A stretch of 64,000 nucleotides of DNA from Marinimicrobium alkaliphilum (GCF_003259155.1 NZ_QGMQ01000007.1:186001-250000); one strand, 5' to 3'. Positions 55,645-64,000 are shown, numbered from the stretch's first letter. Notes: generated from the sequence alone by a model not told the origin. Made by a program: numbers and translations.

Positions 55645-55680
55645 CCGCAGCCGGCCGCTGGGGCGGTCGGCTGCGGCGTT
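55645..55680. terminator. GC-rich hairpin between convergent genes
   Basis: Nine-base stem CCGCAGCCG (55645-55653) / CGGCTGCGG (55668-55676), starting one base after the DUF2058 stop and ending at the stop of the convergent peptidase gene. The T run is short, so it is a modest terminator, possibly used from both sides. Confidence 0.65.
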
Positions 55681-57716
55681 TACTGTGAGTCCAGAGTGAC
55701 TTCAGCGGGGTCCACCCGCAGCGACTCCAGCTGATCGGCAATGTCCGGCGCCATCTCCGGCTGGTAGCGGCCATCCAGGTGGGTGGCCAGGAAGCGCTCG
55801 ATCTCCGCCATCATGGCCAGGCGGTTTTCGCGCCGGGCAAAGCCGTGGCCTTCATCCTCCGCCACCAGATAATCCACAGTGCGCCCCAAATCTCGCAGGG
55901 CCACCACAATCTGGTCGGACTCGTGCTGTACCACCCGGGGATCGTTGGCGCCCTGAACCACCAGCAGGGGGGCGACAATATTCTCGGCGGCGTAGAAGGG
56001 TGATTGTGCGATCAGGCGTTCGCGCTCCTCGGGGTCGTCGGGGTCGCCCACCCGCACGGTGAAAATCTGGCGCAGCGGCCCCCAGTAAGGTGGAATGGAC
56101 TCCAGCAGGGTAATGATGTTGCTGGGGCCGACGATGGAGACGCCAGCGGCGTACAGCTCCGGGGTAAACGCCAGCCCGGCCAGGGTCGCATAACCGCCAT
56201 AGGATCCCCCCATAATGCCGACCCGCTCCGGGTCCGCAATACCCTGTTCAATCAGATAGTGCACGCCATCGGTAATATCGTGCTGCATGGCGCCGGTGCC
56301 CCACTCGCGATTCCCTGCATTGAGAAACGCCTTGCCAAAACCAGTGGAGCCGCGGAAGTTGGGGTTCAGCACCGCGTAACCGCGGTTGGCCAAAAACTGG
56401 GCAAAGCTGTTGTAACCCCAGCTGTCCCGCGCCCAGGGGCCGCCGTGAGGCACGACCACCAGCGGCAGGTTGAGCGGGTCCACATGCAAGGGCAGGGTCA
56501 GGTAAGCCTGAATTTCCAGGCCGTCCCGGGCGGTATAGCGGATGGACTCCATGGGCGCCAGGTGCTCGGCGGGCAGGTCGGGGCGGGCGCGGTACAGAAG
56601 CGACACCTCACCGCTGCGGGTATCGAACAGATAAGCGCTGCCGGGCTCGCGGTCCGACACCAGATTGACGATCCACTGGTGCTCGTCCTCAGTCCGGGTG
56701 CCGGGGTAGATGTCCCCGTCCGGTAGTGCCGCCCGCAGGCGTTGATAATGCGCAGCGAAGTCCGGGTCGCGGGGGTAGAGGCGTAACCGGTCGCCCACAT
56801 ACAGGGTGGCGAGCAACCGTTTGCCATCGTGAGAAAGGATGACATTGGACAGATCTGCCTCCCCTTCCGGGTCGGACTCCAGCACCTCTTTCTGGCCGGT
56901 GTTCAGGTCGAGCAGCGCCAGCCGGGCCAAGTCTACCTCTTCCCCTCGGTTGGTGATCAAGTACAGCCGGCGGCCGTCCGGGTGAAACGCCAAGGCGCCA
57001 CAGCTTTCCTCAAAGCTGCACTGATACACCAGCTCCAGCTCGCCATTGTGCACTGCCAGCAGCTCCCAGCCGCCATCGGGGCGTTGACGGGTGCCCAGAC
57101 GCAAGCGCCCCTCGCGGTCTGCGGTCCAGTCGGCAATCATCTGATCGTTCTCCAGCACCAGATCGCGTGCGCCGGTATCAATGGATACCCGGTAGACATC
57201 GTGCAAGGCCGGGTCACGGTCATTGATGGCTACCAGTATGGTATTGGGGGTGGCCCAAGGTACCGAGATAATGCGTGCCTGAATGCCCTCGTAGGGGGTC
57301 AGATCCCGGGCGGACGGTACCCGCTCGCCCTCTGCCGGCGCCATTCCCGGGTCTACCGCGTAGATGCGGAAATTCTCGTCGCCGCCCCGGTCCTGGCTAT
57401 ACAGGATGTAGCGGCCGTCGCGGCTCCAGAAGTAGCGGCGCACCGGTCGCTGCCGATCATCGGTCAGGGGGCGTGCCGCCTCGAACGGCTCGTCCACCGC
57501 CTTGACCCAGATATTCATTACCCCATCCAGGGGCTTGATAAAACTGATCCAGTGGCCATCGGGCGATATCTGTGCCCCGCTCAGCTCCGGGTCACCAAAA
57601 AAGCTGTCCCGGTCGATCAGCGGCGGTAGGCTCGCGTCGCCTTCCGTGGCGGGTTGATGGGCGCAGGCGGCAAGCGCCAGCGCCAGTAGGGCGGCCAGAA
57701 CGCGGATTATAGTCAT
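55680..57716 (-). CDS. S9 family (prolyl oligopeptidase-type) peptidase, lipoprotein
   Basis: 678 residues. Lipobox ALAACA (Cys about 18). N-terminal beta-propeller (ISPDGHWISFIKP, WSRDGRYILYSQDRGGDEN, FHPDGRRLYLI) and C-terminal alpha/beta hydrolase with Ser in GGSYGGYATL, Asp in GANDPRV, His in DEGHGFA. Likely an acylaminoacyl/dipeptidyl-peptidase-type enzyme anchored in the envelope, cutting short peptides. It overlaps the preceding gene by four bases. Confidence 0.92.
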   Translation of the reverse strand: MTIIRVLAALLALALAACAHQPATEGDASLPPLIDRDSFFGDPELSGAQISPDGHWISFIKPLDGVMNIWVKAVDEPFEAARPLTDDRQRPVRRYFWSRDGRYILYSQDRGGDENFRIYAVDPGMAPAEGERVPSARDLTPYEGIQARIISVPWATPNTILVAINDRDPALHDVYRVSIDTGARDLVLENDQMIADWTADREGRLRLGTRQRPDGGWELLAVHNGELELVYQCSFEESCGALAFHPDGRRLYLITNRGEEVDLARLALLDLNTGQKEVLESDPEGEADLSNVILSHDGKRLLATLYVGDRLRLYPRDPDFAAHYQRLRAALPDGDIYPGTRTEDEHQWIVNLVSDREPGSAYLFDTRSGEVSLLYRARPDLPAEHLAPMESIRYTARDGLEIQAYLTLPLHVDPLNLPLVVVPHGGPWARDSWGYNSFAQFLANRGYAVLNPNFRGSTGFGKAFLNAGNREWGTGAMQHDITDGVHYLIEQGIADPERVGIMGGSYGGYATLAGLAFTPELYAAGVSIVGPSNIITLLESIPPYWGPLRQIFTVRVGDPDDPEERERLIAQSPFYAAENIVAPLLVVQGANDPRVVQHESDQIVVALRDLGRTVDYLVAEDEGHGFARRENRLAMMAEIERFLATHLDGRYQPEMAPDIADQLESLRVDPAEVTLDSQ

Positions 57717-58399
57717 GGGGTTAGTGCCTCTTCCTGCTCTGATGCGCTCAGCAAATCAAGCTGCAAGCGCACCCGCTCCGCCCAGGCGGCCATCATCAAC
57801 CTGAATTCGCGGGCATTATTTGCGCGGCTGGCCATGAAGTAATCGCGCCCTGAAAATCCCTGGGCTCGCTTCCAGTCAAGGATTCTGAGAGCGGGCAGAT
57901 CACTGAACGCATCGACCATCTCCAGAGAAAGCGTTGCATAGCCCGCCGAATCAACCAGTTGCACATTTCTCGAGCCCGGCGCCGCGACATTCAGATCGAT
58001 GATCTCGGGTCTGATCACCAGGGTATCGACTTCGGCCTCCTCAACGATCCTGTACCGGCCATCAGCGGAAAGTTTTTCCACCAGCTCCGCTTTCAGATCA
58101 TCGGCAATACCCCTTTCGAGTCTGGCGATTTCGCGCCTATTCACTACATTGCGATGCGTGTTGGCCCAGCGTGGGATAAATGATATCGACGGATCTTCAA
58201 TGAGCACTGTCTGGTAGCGCGTAAAGTCCGCGCCGATATTCACATGCAGTTCATCGAACCCCGCATTTGGAATCGCGGGGTCCTCCGCAGCGGAATCTCC
58301 CGCACCATTATCGGCTACCAACGATTGTGCCGACAGCGCCAGTGCCAGACCGGCGACCGCAGATCCGATGCACTTCACCCATTTTGACTGATAGCTCAT
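57713..58399 (-). CDS. DUF3313-like secreted protein
   Basis: 228 residues with signal peptide (cleavage near SLVADN). GFDELHVNIGADFTRYQTVL, RRYEIARLERGIADDLKAEL-type helix, and VRPEIIDLNVAAPGS with strand ATLSLEMVDAFSD resemble DUF3313 envelope proteins. Function unknown. The four-base overlap with the S9 peptidase gene implies a joint role. Confidence 0.7.
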   Translation of the reverse strand: MSYQSKWVKCIGSAVAGLALALSAQSLVADNGAGDSAAEDPAIPNAGFDELHVNIGADFTRYQTVLIEDPSISFIPRWANTHRNVVNRREIARLERGIADDLKAELVEKLSADGRYRIVEEAEVDTLVIRPEIIDLNVAAPGSRNVQLVDSAGYATLSLEMVDAFSDLPALRILDWKRAQGFSGRDYFMASRANNAREFRLMMAAWAERVRLQLDLLSASEQEEALTP

Positions 58400-58995
58400 A
58401 CATTTCCCTCGTTTCTTATATAACTATGGCACAGCAGGGCGCCAGGATACGATCACAAATGGATACGATGTACGGCAAGTTGATCCCGCCCCCGGAGACA
58501 AGTCAAACATTCCTTACACAACGAAAGCTGTGGTTCCGGGGAGCACAAGCACCGTGATAATGCGAGAGTGGTGGGTATGCTACTGATTTACTTGTATTTT
58601 TTTGTGTGACATGGCCGATTCGTCCATTTTCTTACGGAAAGTGCTACGGTCAGTCTACTCCGTTCAGCTTATTCTGGAATCACCTTACAAAGGATACGAT
58701 ATCCAAGGAGCCATTCATGAGCAAGTGCCATCGCTAACAGCAGCGGTATTGACGGAGGATGCTCATACTCCTTAAAGCTAATTGCTCTTGGGATAGATGG
58801 CGGCTGATACGTAACTGTTTAAGAATCACCTAAATACTCCAGCGTAAGTGAACCATGAGTATTCATAGATTCTTACGGAGTCGGGTACGAATTTCGTCCG
58901 ACAGTTACCCGACAATGTTGTTTGTCGCGCCATATTCACCTGGTGCGCCTAATTCAAAGCCAGATGTTGCCTTTGGAAAACATATGAACGGTTTT
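58400..58995. other. Intergenic region, lower GC, no gene supported
   Basis: About 600 bases between divergent/codirectional minus-strand genes, visibly richer in A/T than the surroundings. The one supported signal is an AAGGAG (58705-58710) followed by ATG 58717 and a stop after six codons, which looks like a broken start. The short frame at 58855 has no Shine-Dalgarno and is not supported. Confidence 0.6.
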
Positions 58996-59853
58996 TTAAT
59001 TGTCATTGCCGAACAGCCAGTACAATCCCATAATAGATGATGCAGGAAATGCTGTTTCATGATTTGCAGAATCAACTACCGCGTTTTTTATAGTTAAACT
59101 GTTGTACTGACGACTTTTGAGTGCTTCATAAAGCTTGCGCGAATCGCTTACCATATCAAGCGTAAAACCCTCTCCCTTAAGCACTTCCAAGGATCCCACC
59201 GACAAATATACCTTCGCTTTCAAATCACTATTCGATTTTGCATATTCCTGCTCTAAGCGGAAAATATACTCGTCATCAAACCATAACGCAGGGCTAGCTA
59301 GTACGTAATTCGAAAACGTGTCAGGGTATTTCAGAAGTACATAGGATCCCCACAATGCGCCAAGTGAAACACCCACATAGGTTCTTTGATCTTTATCCGT
59401 GCTGTACGTACTGTCTATATAATTGAACACGTCGTTAGAAATGAAGTTATGGTAAAGGTCAGCCTCCCCCGACTCCCTTTCCCAACTTTCAGGTGTGGTC
59501 GGGGTAAAGTCTCTAAGCCTAGAGGTGTCCCTGTCTATACTCAAGTCTCTGGAAATCCCGACGACAATGACGTTCTTCATTCTTTCTGTCGCCATTGGGA
59601 CTTGAACGGAACCTGCAACAACAGGAAACGTGTACCATGCATCAGTCAAATATACCACTGGATAACTAACGTTTTCCGAATAATCCTCAGGCAGCTTTAT
59701 GTACAGCTGGTACTCGCGCTTGGTATTCTCGTCGATTAGTATTTTAGACTCCGTATTCGGCATTTGATACGGGCTAGCCGAGGCTATAGCACATGCGAAT
59801 ATGCCGCAGGCAATAACAATTCTCATCAAAATCATAAAAAATCCACTTTTCAT
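58996..59853 (-). CDS. Secreted esterase, esterase-D/IroE-like alpha/beta hydrolase
   Basis: 285 residues. Signal peptide (cleavage near IASAS). Alpha/beta hydrolase of the PF00756 type: YPVVYLTDAWYTFP, nucleophile Ser in YVGVSLGALWGSY, late His in SANHETAFPASSIMGLYWLF. Family members cleave feruloyl, siderophore or S-formylglutathione esters; the substrate is open. Composition is clearly lower in GC than flanking genes, which suggests transfer. A start at 59835 (MILMRIV) has a better Shine-Dalgarno (GTGGA) than 59853. Confidence 0.82.
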   Translation of the reverse strand: MKSGFFMILMRIVIACGIFACAIASASPYQMPNTESKILIDENTKREYQLYIKLPEDYSENVSYPVVYLTDAWYTFPVVAGSVQVPMATERMKNVIVVGISRDLSIDRDTSRLRDFTPTTPESWERESGEADLYHNFISNDVFNYIDSTYSTDKDQRTYVGVSLGALWGSYVLLKYPDTFSNYVLASPALWFDDEYIFRLEQEYAKSNSDLKAKVYLSVGSLEVLKGEGFTLDMVSDSRKLYEALKSRQYNSLTIKNAVVDSANHETAFPASSIMGLYWLFGNDN

Positions 59854-60391
59854 TTAGATGATAGGTCTTTAAGCAGTTAATGCCGTAATCACCCGCTTGT
59901 CGGGCGCATTGCATCGTTAAACGGCTCTTGGCACGCGGTCAGCTTTAGCCACTGTACGGAGCTTGGCGATAGAGATCTGGAATTGACCATTGCTCGGAAG
60001 CCGGTTACCGTCGAATTGTTACCAGGAAAGCGCTCCTGGACAATTACAGATCTCTTCGAATGTTCCGTTGGACAGCATCTTGATGATGATTGCGTGTTGA
60101 GGCTGCCTTCGGAACGCTATTGATTTTGATTGAGTAGCTTTAATTATTACGACTAATACCGTCTTATAAGTTATGGTGTAATTAGGGGTGTCTCACTTGC
60201 CCTCATTTGCTACACCCTCGCCAGTTCAGTCTCCAATATTGCGCAGCCCTATTGTTTCAGTTGTAACAAAGATTGTCACGCCTTCAGGGTAGGTGCCAGA
60301 GGCACCGCGGTTGGCTCTTTCGAATCAGTTGAATTCGGTGCCGGCCAATGAATTGCAATACACCCCAGGATGACTGAACGGAGAGAAACCT
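59854..60391. other. Intergenic region with an orphan open frame
   Basis: 538 bases, mixed composition. An open frame on the plus strand (59881-60123, 81 codons) lacks any ATG/GTG/TTG start in frame at its beginning; its end reads KRSWTITDLFECSVGQ and looks protein-like, so a gene fragment is possible. The rest (60124-60380) is AT-rich, with a small palindrome GGTGCCAGAGGCACC (60292-60306) 85 bases before the cupin gene. Confidence 0.4.
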
Positions 60392-60853
60392 ATGTGCCTT
60401 CAAACCAAAGCAACCCTTTCGAAAGCCATATTCCCCCTCTTGTGCACGGGCGCCCTGTTGGGCACATTACCGGCTAGTGCCGGAGAGCCCGCGTTTATAT
60501 GGCATCCCGATGACCGGGAACTCCAGTGGGGCCCCTGTCCCGAGTTTATGCCCGAAGGCTGTGGCCTCGCGGTTCTGCAAGGCGACCCGGCCGATCACAA
60601 TGCGGACGTTTTCTTCCGTCTCCCCGGAGGAACCACGGCACCTCATCACTGGCACACTTCTGCCGAACGTATGGTGTTGGTGTCGGGAACGATGGAAGTG
60701 GATTACGATGGGCAGGAACCGGTGACGCTGAAACCGGGCACTTACGCCTACGGTCCGCCCAAGCTGCCCCATGTAACGCACTGCCGCTCCGAGGAAGACT
60801 GTCTGTTGTTTATCGCCTTTGAAAAGCCGGTGGACGCGATTGGAACTGAGTGA
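60392..60853 (+). CDS. Secreted cupin-domain protein
   Basis: 153 residues; GGAGAG lies before ATG. A signal peptide (cleavage near ASAGE) is followed by one cupin barrel with metal ligands in APHHWHTSAERMVLVSG and the second His in LPHVTHCR. Four Cys (GPCPEFMPEGCG; THCRSEEDC) could form disulfides, as expected for a periplasmic form. Enzyme or sugar-binding role cannot be told. Confidence 0.85.
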   Translation: MCLQTKATLSKAIFPLLCTGALLGTLPASAGEPAFIWHPDDRELQWGPCPEFMPEGCGLAVLQGDPADHNADVFFRLPGGTTAPHHWHTSAERMVLVSGTMEVDYDGQEPVTLKPGTYAYGPPKLPHVTHCRSEEDCLLFIAFEKPVDAIGTE

Positions 60854-60895
60854 CGCCGATCACCGGTATCCTGGCGCCAGCGCGGCGGGGTGCTG

Positions 60896-62941
60896 TCAGG
60901 TCTTCCATTTCACCGGCGCGCGCGGGTCGGGCTGGTAGGAGAAATAGGCGCCGGTGCGTATGGTGCGCTTGAGGTGCTCACCGAGATCCGAATGATGGCG
61001 GGCTATCCGGCTCAGGGCGTAGCGCAACGAGCGGGTGGCGCTGGTGCGTGCGCGCTCCAGGCCGTCGCCGACGGTCCGCTCCCGGCCGTTCAGACCAACG
61101 CCGCGGCAGAGTTCATCAACGAGAAACTGGCGATCGGCGCGCGCGAGTTCTGCGCGGTGAAAATCGTTGTTTTCCTCGGCCTCCGCGATGTCCTCTTCCG
61201 TTTCGACCAGGCGCTGCCGATAGGCCTCGCGAGCCCTGGAGTCGAACACCTCCAGCCCACATTGTGCATCCATCCGGGGAGCTCCCGTCGAGGAGTCGAC
61301 GGGCAGTGCGCCGCGCTCTACCGCGACCAGGTCGAGGACGTGGAATTCCCGCCCCGGCTCCGCCATCAGGCGCTCCAGGTAGCGCATGCCGATCAGATCT
61401 TTCAGGCGGACGGTCTTGCCGCCGAAGGTGACCGTGCGCATATCCCCCTCGCGAGAGAAGACGCAGTGCTCGGGTGCTCGGTGCGCTTGGGCGGGCGCTG
61501 GAGGGCCGCCTTTGCGGGCCAGCTCCGCCCAGGGTTCGGCTTTGAGTTCTTCTAGCGCGCGGCAGGCGGCATTGAGCTCCAGTTCGGCCGTTTGGTGGTT
61601 GCCCGCCGCACGGTGCGCGGCGGCAAGCTCGACGCGCAGATTCGCGGCCTCAAAGGGCATGCGCAGCGAGACCCACTCTACAACGGCTTCGCCCAGAAGC
61701 CGGATGGCTTCACCGTGCTGACCGTCGTGCAGCGCCAGGCGGCCTTTGGCGGCGAGGGCCGAGTTCTGCAAGGTACGGCTCTGGTAGGTGAGGGCGATGT
61801 CCTCAAGGTCGGCGGCGGCCGTGCGTGCCGTGGGTTCGTCTCCCGCAGCCAAGGCGATGACGACCTGGGCATCGCGCAGGGGCGCCCGCTGCAGGCCCCC
61901 GGAGGGTGGGCGCTCCTTGGACGGAATATCAAAGGGCTGGTCGAGCGCGTCCTCGATCATGGCCTCGGCTTCTTCGACTCGCCCCTGGGCCAGTCGCAGC
62001 AACGCCAGGCCCGGCTGCGGCAGCCAGGCGTTCTGGTGCGCGGCCAAAAAGGCTTCTTCAGCCCCCACAAAATCGCCCTTGCGCAGTCGGGCGTTGCCCA
62101 GCTCGGTCAGGGGCCAGCCGTATTCCCGGCGCATCCAGGGGCGCAGCTCTTCGCAGGCGAGTAGTGCCTCCTGCTCGGCGGCGTCACAGGGCCCGCGCAG
62201 GCGCATGATTTCCGCCCGGTGTACCCGGCAGCGGCCGTGCAGGCCCCCGAACGCGGCCCCCTGGCGCCACCGCTCCATGGCCTCGGTCCACTGCTCGGCG
62301 CGATCGTGCTGACCGATCCACTGCATGGCACAGATCAGTTCGCACCACATCTGCCCGGAGGTCAGGGGGTCGAGGTTGCCGGCGCTCAATTCTACGGCCA
62401 CCTCATCCAGGGCGCTGAGTCCTTCCTCAAGGTGCCCGTCGTGGATACGGACTCGGGCGAAAGCGACCTGGCCAATGATTGAGGGCGGACTCAGTCCATG
62501 CCTTTGCCCGCCTTCCATGGCCCGCTGTGCCCACTGTCCTGTCCCGGGCATGTCTCCGCACATCAGGCGCTCGTAGGTCCGCACGGCGGCCAACCAGGCC
62601 CAGACCGGGCTGTCTGGCGCCTCCTTCACCAGGCATTCCGCCCGCGACAACCAGGCACGCACGGTGGCCATCAGGCCCGTATCCATCATGAGGTACATGC
62701 CCACCATGACCGCAGCAAAGGCGGCGTCGTGGGGGCGGTCGTCTTCCAGGTGCAGGCGGTAGAGCTCCCCGTAGGCGGCCAGGGTGGCTTCCAGATCACC
62801 GGCGCCGTAAGCCGCCTGGGCCCGCAGTTCCAGCAGCTCGGCCGAGGGTGGCGCGGAAATTTCCGCGAGTAGCGCCTGGGCCCGGAAGAAATCGCCGGCG
62901 TTGAGGGCAGCCCGAATCGGCGATTGCGCCTTTTCCGTCAT
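60896..62941 (-). CDS. Large TPR protein with regulator-type C-terminal domain
   Basis: 681 residues, cytoplasmic, no membrane segment. The first about 480 residues are Ala/Leu/Glu-rich helical repeats of TPR type (LRAQAAYGAGDLEATLAAYG, RLRKGDFVGAEEAFLAAHQN). The C-domain (about 490-681: TVTFGGKTVRLKDLIGMRYL, EPGREFHVLDLV, RTGAYFSYQPDPRAPVKW) is the one found at the end of large AAA/TPR regulators mainly of actinobacteria and related groups. Here it lacks an ATPase and an HTH. GAGGA lies seven bases before ATG. Function unknown; protein-protein scaffold or sensor suspected. Confidence 0.78.
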   Translation of the reverse strand: MTEKAQSPIRAALNAGDFFRAQALLAEISAPPSAELLELRAQAAYGAGDLEATLAAYGELYRLHLEDDRPHDAAFAAVMVGMYLMMDTGLMATVRAWLSRAECLVKEAPDSPVWAWLAAVRTYERLMCGDMPGTGQWAQRAMEGGQRHGLSPPSIIGQVAFARVRIHDGHLEEGLSALDEVAVELSAGNLDPLTSGQMWCELICAMQWIGQHDRAEQWTEAMERWRQGAAFGGLHGRCRVHRAEIMRLRGPCDAAEQEALLACEELRPWMRREYGWPLTELGNARLRKGDFVGAEEAFLAAHQNAWLPQPGLALLRLAQGRVEEAEAMIEDALDQPFDIPSKERPPSGGLQRAPLRDAQVVIALAAGDEPTARTAAADLEDIALTYQSRTLQNSALAAKGRLALHDGQHGEAIRLLGEAVVEWVSLRMPFEAANLRVELAAAHRAAGNHQTAELELNAACRALEELKAEPWAELARKGGPPAPAQAHRAPEHCVFSREGDMRTVTFGGKTVRLKDLIGMRYLERLMAEPGREFHVLDLVAVERGALPVDSSTGAPRMDAQCGLEVFDSRAREAYRQRLVETEEDIAEAEENNDFHRAELARADRQFLVDELCRGVGLNGRERTVGDGLERARTSATRSLRYALSRIARHHSDLGEHLKRTIRTGAYFSYQPDPRAPVKWKT

Positions 62942-63019
62942 CGCTCGGTCCTCTTGTCGCGGTTATCACAAGAATTGTAGCTTCAGCGAAGGCGCGTGTC
63001 CTCATCAAGCAGTGTGTGG

Positions 63020-63127
63020 TTAGGGAAACAATACGCGGCCCAATGCAAAACCCAGCAGCGCTAGCCCAATAGGCGTTGCCGCTGCACCAATGCCAACAAT
63101 AAACGCTCCAAATGTATCGTTTTTCAT
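63020..63127 (-). CDS. Small single-helix membrane protein (35 residues)
   Basis: ATG 63127 is preceded by AGGAG with proper spacing. The peptide MKNDTFGAFIVG is followed by a Gly/Ala/Leu-rich membrane helix to GRVLFP and a stop TAA. It is normally missed because it lies inside a longer frame that runs through an aldehyde dehydrogenase remnant. Good Shine-Dalgarno and a membrane segment support it. Function unknown. Confidence 0.6.
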   Translation of the reverse strand: MKNDTFGAFIVGIGAAATPIGLALLGFALGRVLFP

Positions 63128-63172
63128 AATTTTCTCCTGTGTTTGTAAATAAAACTGGGCGATGATGCCGCG

Positions 63173-63360
63173 ATTCAGGGGTTTGCCCATCTCGCGACTG
63201 AGCAGATGCCCCAGTTCCTTGGCGCGTTCGTCGAGCCGCTTCGCCGCACGCGAAAGCAATTCGGCCCGCTCCTCCAGGGATTGGTCACCCCAGCCGAGCG
63301 CCGCGCACAGGCGACAGTCTCGCCGATTTCTTCCCGGTCGCTCACCTGCAAATTGTGGTG
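63173..63360 (-). pseudogene. Frameshifted remnant of an aldehyde dehydrogenase N-terminus
   Basis: One frame reads VSDREEIGETVACARRSA (about 63345-63292) and the next frame continues GWGDQSLEERAELLSRAAKR, then LSREMGKPL (about 63303-63173). Together these follow the N-terminal helix region of NAD(P)-aldehyde/succinate-semialdehyde dehydrogenases. A one-base shift near 63295 breaks it, and no catalytic Glu/Cys part follows. The tail runs into unrelated sequence upstream of the small membrane gene. Confidence 0.7.
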
Positions 63361-63532
63361 ACTCGGTGAGGGATCTCGGGGCCTCCGAGCGAAACAGTTC
63401 CTCATAGCCCAACCTTTCAAAAAAGCTATCGGCCGTTCGGAGGGCAGACGTTGCAGCGCCATCAGGACGCCGCTATTGACTCCGGCCCGCCATCTGATAG
63501 TCTTTCATACTATATGATGTCCGAGGTTTACT

Positions 63533-64000
63533 ATGAAAATAAGATTGCTCCTATCCGGTTTCACTGTGTTCTGTGCCCTGCTCGCCACACCGGCCCTGGC
63601 TCAGAAGGTCTATCTCGCCTACGATAAAGACATGCCCCAGGCCGCCTATGCGGCGCGCAAGCTGGGCGAGGCCTTGGCTGAACAGGGCTACACCCTGCAC
63701 CCGAGGGGCACCGGTTACGATTATCTCATCAGTCTGGCAAAGCACCCCGTAAGGCTGGATTCGGAGGCCTTTCAGATTCTCCCTGAAGACAAAGTGATTT
63801 CGGTATACGGGGGCGACGACCGCGGTATGATCTACGGCGCTCTGGCGCTGGTGGAAAGCCTGCAGGGCGGCACCCGCCTGGAGGAGGTGCAGGCCCGGGA
63901 AGAGGCGCCAGCGCTGGTGTTTCGCGGTATCAAGTACAACCTGCCCTGGGAGACCTATCGGCCCAGTTCGGCGCTCGATCAGCACTATGAAACTGCCCGC
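63533..64000 (+). CDS. Secreted glycoside-hydrolase-like protein, 3' end cut by window
   Basis: ATG 63533, open to the last base (156 codons). Signal peptide (cleavage near ALAQK). The N-domain shows YDKDMPQAAYAARKLGEALA and VISVYGGDDRGMIYGALALV, the two-layer domain that precedes the barrel in GH67, GH20 and related families, followed by FRGIKYNLPWETYR, where the TIM barrel begins. The family cannot be fixed from the part present; a glucuronidase- or hexosaminidase-like enzyme is the best guess. It is upstream-divergent from the remnant region. Confidence 0.7.
   Translation, partial: MKIRLLLSGFTVFCALLATPALAQKVYLAYDKDMPQAAYAARKLGEALAEQGYTLHPRGTGYDYLISLAKHPVRLDSEAFQILPEDKVISVYGGDDRGMIYGALALVESLQGGTRLEEVQAREEAPALVFRGIKYNLPWETYRPSSALDQHYETAR

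Noticed and set aside
58855-59040. 61-codon plus-strand frame
   Set aside because: No Shine-Dalgarno, overlaps the end of the esterase gene, no family.

Overview
The window looks like chromosome of a GC-rich, Gram-negative, polysaccharide-degrading gammaproteobacterium. The core block amiB-mutL-miaA-hfq-hflX-hflK-hflC-(DUF2065)-hisZ-purA, followed by a leucine tRNA, rnr and rlmB, is the gammaproteobacterial arrangement. The presence of hisZ and a MutL with the nuclease-type motif points away from enterics. The many secreted carbohydrate-active lipoproteins and a TonB-dependent receptor fit the Cellvibrionaceae/Saccharophagus/Marinimicrobium type. That placement is inference, not a database result.

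Layout: 1-14974 is conserved housekeeping (cell separation, mismatch repair, tRNA modification, Hfq, HflX GTPase, FtsH modulators, histidine and purine synthesis, RNase R, 23S rRNA methyltransferase). 14971-31822 is an L-arabinose utilisation island that starts exactly at the rlmB stop codon. It holds a GntR/FCD regulator, a pentonate dehydratase plus an aldose 1-dehydrogenase (oxidative route), araB-araD-araA (isomerase route), a GPH-type symporter, a cytoplasmic GH43, a lipoprotein GH127, a LbH acetyltransferase and a TonB-dependent receptor. A 16-base AT-rich motif recurs at four places (15646, 15800, 18520, 28843), each over or next to the promoter of the regulator, the dehydratase, araB and the receptor. 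At two of them it overlaps the -10 box of a clear sigma70-type promoter. This is the strongest unlisted signal in the window: a self-contained arabinose regulon.

31962-47410 is an accessory stretch, mostly on the minus strand: two Gly/Ser-linked lipoproteins, a WYL regulator divergent from a glutathione S-transferase, a five-gene run (beta-propeller lipoprotein, thioredoxin-like protein, glutamine amidotransferase, DUF938 methyltransferase, lipoprotein), small membrane or lipoproteins, an ABC-F ATPase, a GNAT, a membrane alpha/beta hydrolase, a GGDEF remnant and a LuxR-type regulator. 47625-51629 is a compact operon of porin, PstS-like binding protein and GGDEF-EAL protein. 51651-54890 is a GH105 + DUF2264 (GH154-like) pair for unsaturated or acidic oligosaccharides. 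55096-64000 carries DUF2058, an S9 peptidase with a DUF3313-like partner, a lower-GC patch with an esterase, a secreted cupin, a large TPR protein with an unusual C-terminal domain, a tiny membrane protein, an aldehyde dehydrogenase remnant, and the start of a secreted glycoside-hydrolase-like protein.

Four clusters of REP-like palindromes (about 35 bases, core TCGGATTA/TAATCCGA) sit 3' of purA, GH43, GH127 and the TonB receptor. Gene remnants (IS110 transposase at 28647, GGDEF at 44489, aldehyde dehydrogenase at 63173) mark past rearrangement.
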